Assembly (NCBI RefSeq): GCF_000425885.1
Contig: NZ_AUEH01000023.1
Location: forward strand, 1 to 41,978
DNA from: Schleiferilactobacillus harbinensis DSM 16991
GTDB lineage: Bacteria; Bacillota; Bacilli; Lactobacillales; Lactobacillaceae
Length of the DNA stretch: 41,978 bases
Reading direction: 5' to 3'
Shown here: positions 16,241 to 23,929 of the stretch, one piece after another
Layout of the letters: the number at the start of each line of letters is the position of its first letter
Numbering within the stretch: the first letter of the stretch is position 1
Made by a program: the position numbers and the translations under genes
Notes under the pieces: model-generated
Told to the model about the DNA's origin: nothing
Seen by the model: the letters and a program-made list of their open reading frames with translations, nothing else
Databases searched by the model: none

Positions 16241-17563
16241 ATGGACCGTTTTATGAACTGGGTCGAAAAGAAGCTTGTCCCGCCAATGGCTAAAATTGGC
16301 GCGCAGCGTCATTTGTTAGCCATCCGTAACGGGGTTATCTCTACATTATCATTAATTTTAATCGGCAGCTTCTTTTTAATCTTTGTTAACTTACCCTACA
16401 AACCGTGGGCCGACGCCTTAGCGCCATACTCAGCCACGATTGCCCTGCCCTTCCGGATGACCATGGGGCTGATGGCGATTTACGCTACCTTCGTCATGGG
16501 CGCGGACTTGGCCAAGTCTTACAGCTTGGATTCAACGACCGGCGGCATTTTGTCTTTAGGCACGTTCTTTATGCTGCAAATGCCCGTCAATGTCCTGACG
16601 CCGAAGAAAGCGCCGCTGGGGTTCGTTTTACCGATGTCGAATCTGGGCTCGGCCGGTATGTTTACCGGTATTGTGTCCATGATTTTTGCCGTGGAAGTCT
16701 ACCGGTTCTTCAATGTGCACAAGATTACCATCAAAATGCCGGAGCAAGTCCCGCCTGCCGTGGCCCGTTCTTTTGAAGCATTGATTCCTGGGGCGGTCAT
16801 TATTATCGTGGCTTGGCTGGTCCGGGACATTTTCAAGTTTGACGTTAATGGTGCATTGCTGGCTTTGTTCAAACCAATTACCGGCATTCTCGGGAATAAT
16901 TTATTTGGGGTCCTCTTACCGATGTTCCTGATCCACTTCCTGTGGTCCTTCGGAATCCACGGGATGAGTATCGTGGGGTCAGTCGTCCGGCCCATGTGGC
17001 TGGTCATGCTGAGCGCCAATGCCGACGCTGTGACAAAGGGCGTCAGCCGTACTCACCTGCCTTACATTGCCCCAGAACAATTCTACCAGTGGACTGTCAC
17101 CATTGGCGGGGCGGGGGCAACGGTCGTTGTCGCCGTCATGTTCTTGACGATTTGCAAGTCTAAGTTCTTACGCGAAGTCGGCGGTTTCTCCCTGGTGCCC
17201 GGAATTTTCAACATCAATGAACCCATGATCTTCGGTGCTCCCATTATTCTGAATCCATATCTGATCCTGCCGTTTAACTTAGTGCCGCTCGTTCTTTCGA
17301 CTATTTCTTACTACGCCGTTAAATTGGGCTTGGTGAACGGCTTTACGACCTATCAGGCGTGGACGCTGCCGGCCCCGATCGGCGGTTATCTGAGTGCGGG
17401 GAACGACTGGCGGATCATTATTCTGATTGTTGTGAACTTAATCGTTGCCGCGATTATTTACTACCCATTCGTGAAGGCTTACGATAAAAAGATGGTTGCC
17501 GACGAACAGGCTAAGGCGGAGAAGCCAGAAGCGGCTGCGCCGGCGGCCGCAGCAAAAGCGTAA
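16241..17563 (+). CDS. Orphan PTS EIIC subunit, lactose/cellobiose family
   Basis: A 440-residue membrane permease of the PTS EIIC Lac/Cel (CelB) family: amphipathic N-terminus MDRFMNWVEKKLVPPMAKI, HLLAIRNGVISTLSLILIGSF, and the substrate-binding loop with FNINEPMIFGAPI typical of the family, in about ten membrane segments. The C-terminus is an Ala- and Glu-rich tail. GAGGAGG (16227-16233) precedes the ATG by 7 bases. No EIIA or EIIB of this family is nearby, so it must borrow partners encoded elsewhere. Natural substrates of the family are beta-glucosides and chitobiose. The amino-sugar context and operator sites favour an N-acetylated glycan. Confidence 0.92.
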   Translation: MDRFMNWVEKKLVPPMAKIGAQRHLLAIRNGVISTLSLILIGSFFLIFVNLPYKPWADALAPYSATIALPFRMTMGLMAIYATFVMGADLAKSYSLDSTTGGILSLGTFFMLQMPVNVLTPKKAPLGFVLPMSNLGSAGMFTGIVSMIFAVEVYRFFNVHKITIKMPEQVPPAVARSFEALIPGAVIIIVAWLVRDIFKFDVNGALLALFKPITGILGNNLFGVLLPMFLIHFLWSFGIHGMSIVGSVVRPMWLVMLSANADAVTKGVSRTHLPYIAPEQFYQWTVTIGGAGATVVVAVMFLTICKSKFLREVGGFSLVPGIFNINEPMIFGAPIILNPYLILPFNLVPLVLSTISYYAVKLGLVNGFTTYQAWTLPAPIGGYLSAGNDWRIIILIVVNLIVAAIIYYPFVKAYDKKMVADEQAKAEKPEAAAPAAAAKA

Positions 17564-17586
17564 TGATTCAAACGAGGTGATTGTGT

Positions 17587-17874
17587 ATGCTCTATTGGCT
17601 GCTCGTATTTGGCGCATTCCTAGTGGTATTGGGTTTGACCCAATGGTTGCTGGCCTGGTTGAAACAACACGGTGTGCATATTAACCGCTGGATTTTTGGC
17701 CTGGCTGCCTTTCTCGTCGTGATGATTCCCCATGTCGTGGTCAAACATGTGCCAATACCCGTGGACGCTATTCTGTACATTCTGTGCGCCGTTTTCGCCA
17801 TCGCTTTTATGACAGAATCCCACACGGTACTGTTGCATTACGAGAAAGAACATCCCAACACCCCTGCAAAGTAA
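17587..17874 (+). CDS. Small three-segment membrane protein next to EIIC
   Basis: A 95-residue protein with three hydrophobic segments (LYWLLVFGAFLVVLGLTQWL, IFGLAAFLVVMIPHVVV and AILYILCAVFAIAFM) and a polar tail HYEKEHPNTPAK. Start ATG 17587 is 7 bases after GAGGTG. It lies 23 bases after the EIIC gene, so it is probably co-transcribed. No family is recognised. A role as an accessory of the orphan EIIC is possible from position only. Confidence 0.75.
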   Translation: MLYWLLVFGAFLVVLGLTQWLLAWLKQHGVHINRWIFGLAAFLVVMIPHVVVKHVPIPVDAILYILCAVFAIAFMTESHTVLLHYEKEHPNTPAK

Positions 17875-17879
17875 GCTGT

Positions 17880-17914
17880 AACGCGGCCGCCGGCAATGTG
17901 TCGGCGGCCGCGTT
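17880..17914 (+). terminator. GC-rich hairpin after the small membrane protein gene
   Basis: Perfect 13-bp stem AACGCGGCCGCCG (17880-17892) with its complement at 17902-17914 and a 9-base loop. It has only a short T run (GTTTGG), so termination strength is uncertain. Confidence 0.7.
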
Positions 17915-17927
17915 TGGTCTATACTGG
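17914..17927. promoter_or_regulatory. Second DasR/NagR-like operator candidate
   Basis: TTGGTCTATACTGG matches the reverse of the TTGGTATAGACCAA-type site in its first 11 positions. It lies 23 bases before the next gene and overlaps the end of the hairpin. The embedded TATACT could also be a -10 element. Confidence 0.4.
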
Positions 17928-17949
17928 TGGGGGAAAGGAGCTGGCAGAA

Positions 17950-18966
17950 ATGATTGAAAACACGAAGGCCATTAACGATGTCTTGCAGACGGCCTTGGCA
18001 AGCCGATCCGTGTACGGTATTTCATATGCGCTGATTGGTCCAGAACAAAACGAGTTACACTATCTTGGCTTTCAAGGACGGGAAAATGACGCCATCCCAT
18101 TGGCACCGGACATGCTTTACGACTTGGCTTCACTAACGAAAATCGTGGGCACGACCACGCGCATTTTACAGCTGATTGGCGCCAACATTATCCAGCTGAC
18201 CGATCCGGTGGGGAAATACGTCACTGGGCTGCGCCAGCCGCAATTAACGATTGGCCAGCTTCTGTGCCACGACAGCGGCCTGCCGGCAGACATCCCCAAT
18301 GCTCTGGATTTATCCGCTGCCGGGCTCATTGAAAAAATCAAACAGGCGCCGCTGATTGCCGCACCAGGTACGCAGACAATCTATTCGGACCTGGGCTTCA
18401 TTCAATTAGGCTGGGTGATCCAACACATCGATGGTGATCTGGCAGCTAGCTTACAGGATAACGTCTTTGCCCCGCTGGGCATGCACGATACAGGTTTCAA
18501 TCCAGCTATTGCGAATGCTCGCCGGTTCGTGCCCACCGAGGACGTGCCGGCCCGCGGCGGTGTGCTGCGCGGCCAAGTCCATGATGAGAAAGCTGCTGTT
18601 CTGCATGGTGTGAGCGGCCATGCTGGGCTTTTTGCCCCACTGACCGACCTGACGCACTTTGTCCGCATGTATCTGCAGGCCGGCCGGTATCAGGGTCAGC
18701 AAATCTTGCCGCCGCAAGCCTTTGACTTGCTCCGCCAGTATGCTGCCAACGGCCGCACACTAGGCTGGCAATGCTGGCAGCCCGGCGGCACCCGGCTCTG
18801 GCACACTAGTTTCACCGGAACGTCGATCGCCTTGGACCTGACCGCCCGCACCGGCTTCGTGTGTCTGACGAATCGGGTGTATCCTACCCGGAACAACCAA
18901 AGCTGGCTGAAATGGCGGCGATTGGCGGTCGGGTTGTTTTTCAATGGGTTAGAGAAAATTAATTGA
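17950..18966 (+). CDS. Serine beta-lactamase-fold hydrolase, possible AmiE (YbbE) counterpart
   Basis: A 338-residue class C beta-lactamase/esterase-fold protein. Active-site elements: S-x-x-K at Ser61-Lys64 (LASLTK), a YS[ND]-type motif at Tyr145 (YSDLG), and a terminal HTSFTG (residue 285) in place of KTG. Signal peptide absent, so it is cytosolic. In Bacillus subtilis the murQ-murR-murP cluster includes YbbE (AmiE), which I recall as belonging to this fold and cleaving the MurNAc-peptide bond. A similar role is a reasonable inference here. It could instead be an unrelated esterase. AAAGGAG is 9 bases before the ATG; longer upstream frames run through the hairpin. Confidence 0.82.
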   Translation: MIENTKAINDVLQTALASRSVYGISYALIGPEQNELHYLGFQGRENDAIPLAPDMLYDLASLTKIVGTTTRILQLIGANIIQLTDPVGKYVTGLRQPQLTIGQLLCHDSGLPADIPNALDLSAAGLIEKIKQAPLIAAPGTQTIYSDLGFIQLGWVIQHIDGDLAASLQDNVFAPLGMHDTGFNPAIANARRFVPTEDVPARGGVLRGQVHDEKAAVLHGVSGHAGLFAPLTDLTHFVRMYLQAGRYQGQQILPPQAFDLLRQYAANGRTLGWQCWQPGGTRLWHTSFTGTSIALDLTARTGFVCLTNRVYPTRNNQSWLKWRRLAVGLFFNGLEKIN

Positions 18967-18972
18967 AACTCC

Positions 18973-19024
18973 AAAAAAGTTCAAATATACTACCCCAAAG
19001 TCAACGAGTAGTATATTCGAACTT
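18973..19024 (-). terminator. Terminator of the LysR gene
   Basis: A 17-bp stem (18977-18993 with 19008-19024, one mismatch) and a 14-base loop. On the minus strand it is followed by TTTTTT (complement of 18973-18978). The plus-strand side has no T run, so it serves mainly the LysR gene. Confidence 0.75.
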
Positions 19025-19061
19025 GTCTGACAAAATTGACCCCTGCATCATTTCTTAAGGC

Positions 19062-19943
19062 TTACAGCGACTCATGCCACTGGGCTTTCTTAAAACAGTC
19101 CACCAGGGCCTGCTGCACGGCATTCACGGCACTGCCTTTCAGTGTAATGGCATAGTTCACTGTCCGCATCTCTTGGCCCGGCAACTCATACCGCTGCAGC
19201 GTTCCGGCGGTCAGATACGGCTGGGCAAAGGGGGAGGGCAAGATGGTCAGGCCTAACCCAGCCTTAGCAGCGTTGATCAAAACGGCGGTGCTGGTGCTTT
19301 GCAGCATCGGTTCAATATCGATACCGATGTGGTGCATCGTTTCGTCGAAATGATCCCGCAGGGTACTGCCCAATTCTCTCAACAAGAATGGCACCTGCAG
19401 CATCTCCGCCCTGGTCAGCTGGGCTGTTGCCGTGAGGTGCGGCGCTCCCACGGCCAGCAGCGGATATTCCGAAATCGGCAGGGCGGTAAAAGATTGGCTG
19501 GAGGCAAACCCTTCGAGGAACGCCACGTCCACATCGCCGTTAAGCAGTCGCGCTTTGATTCGTTGGACATTTTCTGAATAAATCTTCAGCGGCGTATCGG
19601 GATACAATTTGCGGAATTCAGTCACCGCCGCTGGCAGCGACAATTGGCCAATCGTCATACTGGTGCCCACGCGCAACGGTAGCGCTTGGGTCTGTTCGCC
19701 GAAACTGGCGAGGTCATGAAACTCCGTCAGCAGCCGCGTCGCCCGAATGCGAAAGGCCCGCCCCGCCGGATTCAGGTGCAGCCGGTTATCGATCCGGTCG
19801 AATAGCGGCACGCCAATATCTGTCTCCAGCTCGCGAATGGTCTTCGAAATCGCGGGCTGCGAAAGATAAAGCTGCTCCGCGGTTTTGGTGATCGACCCCG
19901 TTTCGGCTACCGCAGTGAAGATTTCTAACTGCCGAATATTCAT
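19062..19943 (-). CDS. LysR-family transcriptional regulator
   Basis: A 293-residue regulator. The N-terminal winged helix-turn-helix shows the family pattern MNIRQLEIFTAVAETGSITK, then AEQLYLSQPAISKTIRELE and GVPLFDRI. The rest is the two-lobed effector-binding domain. The start is at 19943, preceded by AAGGGGTGG; a longer frame up to 20048 overlaps the divergent gene. It is divergent from the chromate transporter genes, the usual arrangement in which the LysR protein controls its neighbour. The effector is unknown. Confidence 0.92.
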   Translation of the reverse strand: MNIRQLEIFTAVAETGSITKTAEQLYLSQPAISKTIRELETDIGVPLFDRIDNRLHLNPAGRAFRIRATRLLTEFHDLASFGEQTQALPLRVGTSMTIGQLSLPAAVTEFRKLYPDTPLKIYSENVQRIKARLLNGDVDVAFLEGFASSQSFTALPISEYPLLAVGAPHLTATAQLTRAEMLQVPFLLRELGSTLRDHFDETMHHIGIDIEPMLQSTSTAVLINAAKAGLGLTILPSPFAQPYLTAGTLQRYELPGQEMRTVNYAITLKGSAVNAVQQALVDCFKKAQWHESL

Positions 19944-19975
19944 TTGCCCACCCCTTAACCACTCAGTTATGCCCA

Positions 19976-20021
19976 GTGTACTAAACATGTACTTTGAGTC
20001 AACTAAAATCTCCTGTAAACT
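19976..20021 (+). promoter_or_regulatory. Promoter and possible LysR site of the chromate transporter operon
   Basis: TTGAGT (19994-19999) and TAAACT (20016-20021), spacing 16. Just upstream, GTGTACTAAACATGTAC repeats GTAC in a dyad with 7 bases between, compatible with a LysR T-n11-A-type site. Confidence 0.5.
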
Positions 20022-20042
20022 GGATGCTAAGGGGGAATTTTT

Positions 20043-20588
20043 GTGCATAAAAACTGGATCCTGTTTAAAGTCTATCTACTCGCCGGCACCTTCACTTTTT
20101 CTGGCGGCATGGCCATGCTGCCGGTCATTGAACGCGAACTCGTCGGGAAATACCACCTCATCGAACGGGATCAGCTCTACGAATACGCCACCCTGTCCCA
20201 GACCTTTCCCGGGGTGATTGCCTTGAATAACGCCTGTTTTGTCGGGAAGAAAATCGGTGGCACGGTCGGCATCATTGCCGCCAGCTTGGGGGCGATTTTG
20301 CCCGCCTTTGTCTTGATGCTGGCGGCCACGATTGCCTACCAGATGATTCCCCAGGAGGGCGTCGTGCTGAGTATCATGGCCGCTATTCGGGCCGCCTCCG
20401 CGGCCTTCCTCTTCAGTGCCGCCTATAGTTTGGCCCGGTTCAATCTGAAAGATGCCCCGACGATCATTCTCGCCGCGGCCTGCTTCCTGTTGACTGTGCT
20501 GAACCTCGCCAACGCGCCGACCTTGATTGTCATTGCCGGCATCGTCGGGATCATCTTGAGCCGGGTGAAGCAGGTGCGCCGGGTATGA
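20043..20588 (+). CDS. Chromate transporter, short CHR subunit 1
   Basis: A 181-residue membrane protein of the CHR superfamily. The N-terminus FKVYLLAGTFTFSGGMAMLPVI is the family's first block (F-x-x-G-x-x-x-FGGG-like), followed by a TFPGVIALN block (consensus GPG/PGP) and a series of membrane helices. Start GTG 20043 follows AAGGGGGAA. It pairs with the next gene, which overlaps by 4 bases; two half-size CHR proteins act together as a heterodimer. Homologs export chromate, but in lactobacilli the true substrate may be another oxyanion. Confidence 0.9.
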   Translation: MHKNWILFKVYLLAGTFTFSGGMAMLPVIERELVGKYHLIERDQLYEYATLSQTFPGVIALNNACFVGKKIGGTVGIIAASLGAILPAFVLMLAATIAYQMIPQEGVVLSIMAAIRAASAAFLFSAAYSLARFNLKDAPTIILAAACFLLTVLNLANAPTLIVIAGIVGIILSRVKQVRRV

Positions 20589-21136
20589 TCACGATATTTT
20601 TGACCTTCCTAAAAATCGGCTTTCTCGGCTTTGGCGGCGGCTACGCAATGCTGTCGCTGATCTTCCAAGAATCAGAAAAACTGGGCATGACGGTGCAGCA
20701 ATTTGCCGACTTGAACGCATTGGACGGTTTGATTCCCGGACCCATCGCCATCAATTCCGCCACTTACCTGGGTCAGCTATACGGCGGCTTCTGGACCGCG
20801 GTCGCCGCCACCCTGGCCGTTTGTGTCCCCTCGTTTATTTTTGTTCCGTTATTTCTGCACTACGAAGACAAAATCAACGATAACTGGGTTTTGACCGCCA
20901 TTCTAGACGGTATCAAACCGGCCTCGGTCGGTTTGATCTTGGCTGTGGCTTTATCCCTCATGCTGCTTACAGTCTTTGGCATCAACGGTTTGGGGGAATG
21001 GGCCAAAGCGTCGCTAGATTGGACCAGTTTGCTGGTGCTTGGGGTTGTGTTCTTCCTGGATTCAAAGTACCACGTTAATCCCGTGTGGCTGATCCTGCTG
21101 GCCGGCCTTCTCGGCGGTGTGGTTTACTACCTGTGA
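20585..21136 (+). CDS. Chromate transporter, short CHR subunit 2
   Basis: The second half-size CHR protein, 183 residues. Family blocks are clear: FLKIGFLGFGGGYAMLSLI at the N-terminus and LDGLIPGPIAINSATYLG (PGP motif). It then has about five membrane segments. The ATG overlaps the TGA of subunit 1 (ATGA), so translation is coupled. No clear terminator follows, and the next two-component pair has its own promoter-like sequence. Confidence 0.9.
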   Translation: MITIFLTFLKIGFLGFGGGYAMLSLIFQESEKLGMTVQQFADLNALDGLIPGPIAINSATYLGQLYGGFWTAVAATLAVCVPSFIFVPLFLHYEDKINDNWVLTAILDGIKPASVGLILAVALSLMLLTVFGINGLGEWAKASLDWTSLLVLGVVFFLDSKYHVNPVWLILLAGLLGGVVYYL

Positions 21137-21149
21137 TGGTCAGAGATTG

Positions 21150-21178
21150 TTTAAAAGTTGTCTTTCTTCAGCTACCAT
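21150..21178 (+). promoter_or_regulatory. Candidate promoter of the second two-component operon
   Basis: TTTAAA (21150-21155) and TACCAT (21173-21178), spacing 17, 27 bases before the response regulator ATG. Both elements deviate from consensus. Confidence 0.4.
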
Positions 21179-21205
21179 AGGAAGTACGAAGCGAGGCGAT
21201 TAATC

Positions 21206-21880
21206 ATGCAGCCAAAAGTACTGCTGGTGGACGATGATCCAGGAATCATCCAATTAGTGCAGCGTTATTTTGATCTGATGCTGGCGACGTATGGCTTGCT
21301 CACCGCGGATTCCGGCGGCGCCGCCATTGCCCAACTGCAAAACGATCCAGATTTGGTTTTGCTGGACGTGAACTTGCCGGATACAGATGGGTTTGCCCTG
21401 ACCAGCCGCATCCGAGCAGTGACCAGTGTCCCCATCATTTTTCTCACCGCCCGGGTGACCGATGCGGATAAAGTCCGCGGCTTGGGTGCCGGGGGCGACG
21501 ACTACGTGACGAAACCATTCAGCCTGGCTGATCTGGGCGCCCGTATTCAAGCGCGCCTGCGCCGCGCGAGTGCCCCGGAGAAACGAGCCCAAATCGCGGC
21601 ATTCGGCGATCTCATCATTAATTATAGTGCCCAGCAAGTCACCGTGGCCGCCCAGCCCTTGGCGTTAGAAAAGAAACAGTACGATTTAGTGGCCTTCTTG
21701 AGTCTGAACCCTGGTCAAGTCTTCAGTCGGGAACAGCTCTACGAAAAGCTCTGGGGATTCGACGCGGTAGGCGATGACCGGGTGATCACCGAACACATTC
21801 GCCGGATTCGCCAGACATTCGCCCAAGCCGGGGCTCAGTGTCCGATTGATACAGTTTGGGGAGTGGGCTACCGATGGTAA
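21206..21880 (+). CDS. OmpR-family response regulator
   Basis: A 224-residue regulator. Receiver domain: DDD at 9-11, phospho-acceptor Asp54 (LVLLDVNLP), T in IIFLTARV and K in DYVTKPF. Winged helix DNA-binding domain from about residue 125, with EHIRRIRQTF as the recognition-helix region and VWGVGYRW at the end. ATG 21206 is used; GAGGCG lies about 8 bases upstream. It overlaps the kinase by 7 bases. The ABC exporter directly downstream, with phased repeats in its promoter, is the likely target. Confidence 0.92.
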   Translation: MQPKVLLVDDDPGIIQLVQRYFDLMLATYGLLTADSGGAAIAQLQNDPDLVLLDVNLPDTDGFALTSRIRAVTSVPIIFLTARVTDADKVRGLGAGGDDYVTKPFSLADLGARIQARLRRASAPEKRAQIAAFGDLIINYSAQQVTVAAQPLALEKKQYDLVAFLSLNPGQVFSREQLYEKLWGFDAVGDDRVITEHIRRIRQTFAQAGAQCPIDTVWGVGYRW

Positions 21881-22965
21881 AATTAACCAGCTGGCTGCGC
21901 GATCAGCCAATTAAAACAGCGTTATTGCGGCTCATTCTGGCAGGTACCCTGATTGCCGGGCTGAGCATTGTGGTGTATCTGCTGCTCTGGAATGCGTTGA
22001 TCTCCTTACTTGCCCCCTATGTCACCCCCACGTGGCTGATTGCGGTGACCATTCTCTTTGTGACTGGCGCAATTGGCGGCAGCCTCGCCATCCTGATTGC
22101 CATCATGACCGCCGCGGCCCGTCTTTTTTATCGCGTCAAACTGGCTGACCCGCTGCAACAGCTCGAAACCGGTGTCGCCCGCATTCAGGCCCAGGATCTG
22201 GATTTTCACCTGACCCCAACTGCCCCCGATGAATTAGGCGCTTTGGTCCAGGCCTTTGAAAAGATGCGCCAAGCGCTGCAGGATGCCTTGCAAACCGCCT
22301 GGCGTTTGGCGGATGATCAAAAGCAAGTGAACGCGGCCTTCGCCCATGACTTGCGGACGCCATTGACTGTCCTGCAGGGCAATATTGAATTACTCACCTT
22401 GCAAAAGGCGGGCCAGCCCCTGAATCCGGATATTATGCAGGATATGCAGCAGCAGCTGGACCGCATCAACCACTTTATTCAAACTATGACCCACATTACG
22501 GCCATCCACAATATTGCCCTCAGCCCCACCCCAATCAGCCCGTCTCAATTAACGCACCAGTTAAAGGACGAGGCCCAGAAGCTGGCCGGAACGATTCCTT
22601 TCACGTGGCATGAAGAACTGCCTACCGCCCCTGACCACCCGCTGGCCGTCGCCCCGGCCGCCATCCTGGAGGTATTCGATAATCAATTGACCAATGCCTT
22701 CCGGTTTGCGCGCACAACAGTCGGGATCACGGTGACTGTGGGTAAGAAAACCGTCGAGATCGCCGTCTGCAACGATGGCCCGTTACTCACCCCGGCAGAG
22801 CAGGCTAACGCCCAGCTGCCTTTCTTCTCCAGCGGCAAAGCGGCTGACCATTTAGGCGTCGGCATGTATATCTGCAAGACGCTGTGTACCGCTCACCATG
22901 GCAGTTTCTCAGTGGCCAATACAGCCCACGGCGTCACGGCGACGGCCCGGTTCGCTTATTTGTAG
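21874..22965 (+). CDS. Sensor histidine kinase
   Basis: A 363-residue membrane kinase partnered with the preceding regulator. It has two N-terminal membrane helices with a very short extracellular loop (LLAPYVTPTW), a HAMP domain, phospho-acceptor His158 in AFAHDLRTPLTVL, and an ATPase domain with DNQLTNAFRFA (N box) and LGVGMYICK (G2-like). The G1 box is degenerate (VCNDGPLLTP). The tiny sensor loop is typical of intramembrane-sensing kinases linked to ABC transporters. It may sense envelope stress or the transporter itself; this is inference. Confidence 0.9.
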   Translation: MVKLTSWLRDQPIKTALLRLILAGTLIAGLSIVVYLLLWNALISLLAPYVTPTWLIAVTILFVTGAIGGSLAILIAIMTAAARLFYRVKLADPLQQLETGVARIQAQDLDFHLTPTAPDELGALVQAFEKMRQALQDALQTAWRLADDQKQVNAAFAHDLRTPLTVLQGNIELLTLQKAGQPLNPDIMQDMQQQLDRINHFIQTMTHITAIHNIALSPTPISPSQLTHQLKDEAQKLAGTIPFTWHEELPTAPDHPLAVAPAAILEVFDNQLTNAFRFARTTVGITVTVGKKTVEIAVCNDGPLLTPAEQANAQLPFFSSGKAADHLGVGMYICKTLCTAHHGSFSVANTAHGVTATARFAYL

Positions 22966-22977
22966 AAATTCAAGATT

Positions 22978-23021
22978 CTTGTCTTAATCTTGATAAACGC
23001 TTGTTAAAGTCTTCCTATAAG
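22978..23021 (+). promoter_or_regulatory. 11-bp phased repeats in the ABC exporter promoter
   Basis: CTTG occurs at 22978, 22989 and 23000, exactly 11 bases apart, with CTTC at 23011. Each is followed by an A/T-rich part (CTTGTCTTAAT, CTTGATAAACG, CTTGTTAAAGT). Direct repeats with one-turn phasing are typical for OmpR/PhoB-family regulators. A -10-like TATAAG lies at 23016-23021 with no good -35, as expected for an activated promoter. Confidence 0.6.
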
Positions 23022-23041
23022 CAAAAGGGAGGCTTTTTTCA

Positions 23042-23929
23042 ATGGATACGATTCAAATCAATCATTTAACCAAACACTATCGGGGCAAAGACACTCCGGC
23101 CTTGAATGACGTGTCGCTGACGATCTCGGCGGGCATGTTCGGCCTGCTGGGAAAAAATGGCGCCGGCAAATCCACGCTGATGCGGATCTTGACCACCCTG
23201 GACCAAGCCACTGCCGGCAGTATTCAGATGTGCGGCATTCCCATCACCCAACGCGCCGCCATTCGCGCGCAAGTCGGCTATCTGCCCCAAAATTTTGGCT
23301 TCTATCCGACCATGACCGTCAGCGACGCGCTTACGTATTTGGCTATTCTGGCCCACGTGCCGGCCCGCGACCAGCAGCGGCGCATTGCCAGACTGCTGGC
23401 GCAAGTGAATTTGACCAAGCAGGCCCGGACCAAGGTCAAAGCGCTCTCCGGCGGGATGCGCCAGCGGCTGGGTATTGCCCAAGCCCTGGTTAATCAGCCG
23501 AAAGTCCTGATCGTGGACGAACCCACTGCCGGTCTGGACCCCGAAGAACGGATCCGATTTCGCAATCTGCTGGCGGAGTTTGCCCAGGAACGGATCGTTC
23601 TGTTGTCCACCCACATTGTTTCAGACATTGAAGCGACCACAAACCGGATTGGTGTGCTGGATCAAGGCCACCTGCTGTTTACGGGCACCACCGCCCAATT
23701 GCAAACCCAGGCGGCCGGCCATGTTTTCGCCAGCAGCTTGTCGGTGGCTGAATTAAGTGCCTTCAAAGCCCGCTACGAAATTAGTGAACAAATCGTGCAA
23801 GGCGATACGGCCCACATCCGATTTCTGGCGACCGCAGCCATGCCCGGTGCCAGCACGGTGGCGCCGACTTTAGAAGAAGCGTACCTGTATTTGCAATCGC
23901 GGCCCACCCGCCAAGGAGTCCGCCAATGA
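23042..23929 (+). CDS. ABC transporter ATP-binding protein
   Basis: A 295-residue ATPase of the CcmA/DrrA type: Walker A GKNGAGKST (about residue 37), Q loop GYLPQ, signature LSGGMRQRLGIAQAL, Walker B VLIVDEPTAGLD, and the H switch in STHIV. The C-terminal 75 residues form the usual extension. GGGAGG (23027-23032) is 9 bases before the ATG. It overlaps the permease gene by 4 bases. With the two following membrane proteins it forms an exporter, possibly for a lipid, peptide or antimicrobial. Confidence 0.93.
   Translation: MDTIQINHLTKHYRGKDTPALNDVSLTISAGMFGLLGKNGAGKSTLMRILTTLDQATAGSIQMCGIPITQRAAIRAQVGYLPQNFGFYPTMTVSDALTYLAILAHVPARDQQRRIARLLAQVNLTKQARTKVKALSGGMRQRLGIAQALVNQPKVLIVDEPTAGLDPEERIRFRNLLAEFAQERIVLLSTHIVSDIEATTNRIGVLDQGHLLFTGTTAQLQTQAAGHVFASSLSVAELSAFKARYEISEQIVQGDTAHIRFLATAAMPGASTVAPTLEEAYLYLQSRPTRQGVRQ

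Noticed and set aside
17880-17914. Palindromic hairpin as an attachment site or origin
   Set aside because: Its position directly after a stop codon and its simple stem-loop fit a terminator.
22598-22612. TTTCACGTGG in the second sensor kinase gene as a parS site
   Set aside because: Only the left half matches; the right half is coding sequence unlike GAAACA.
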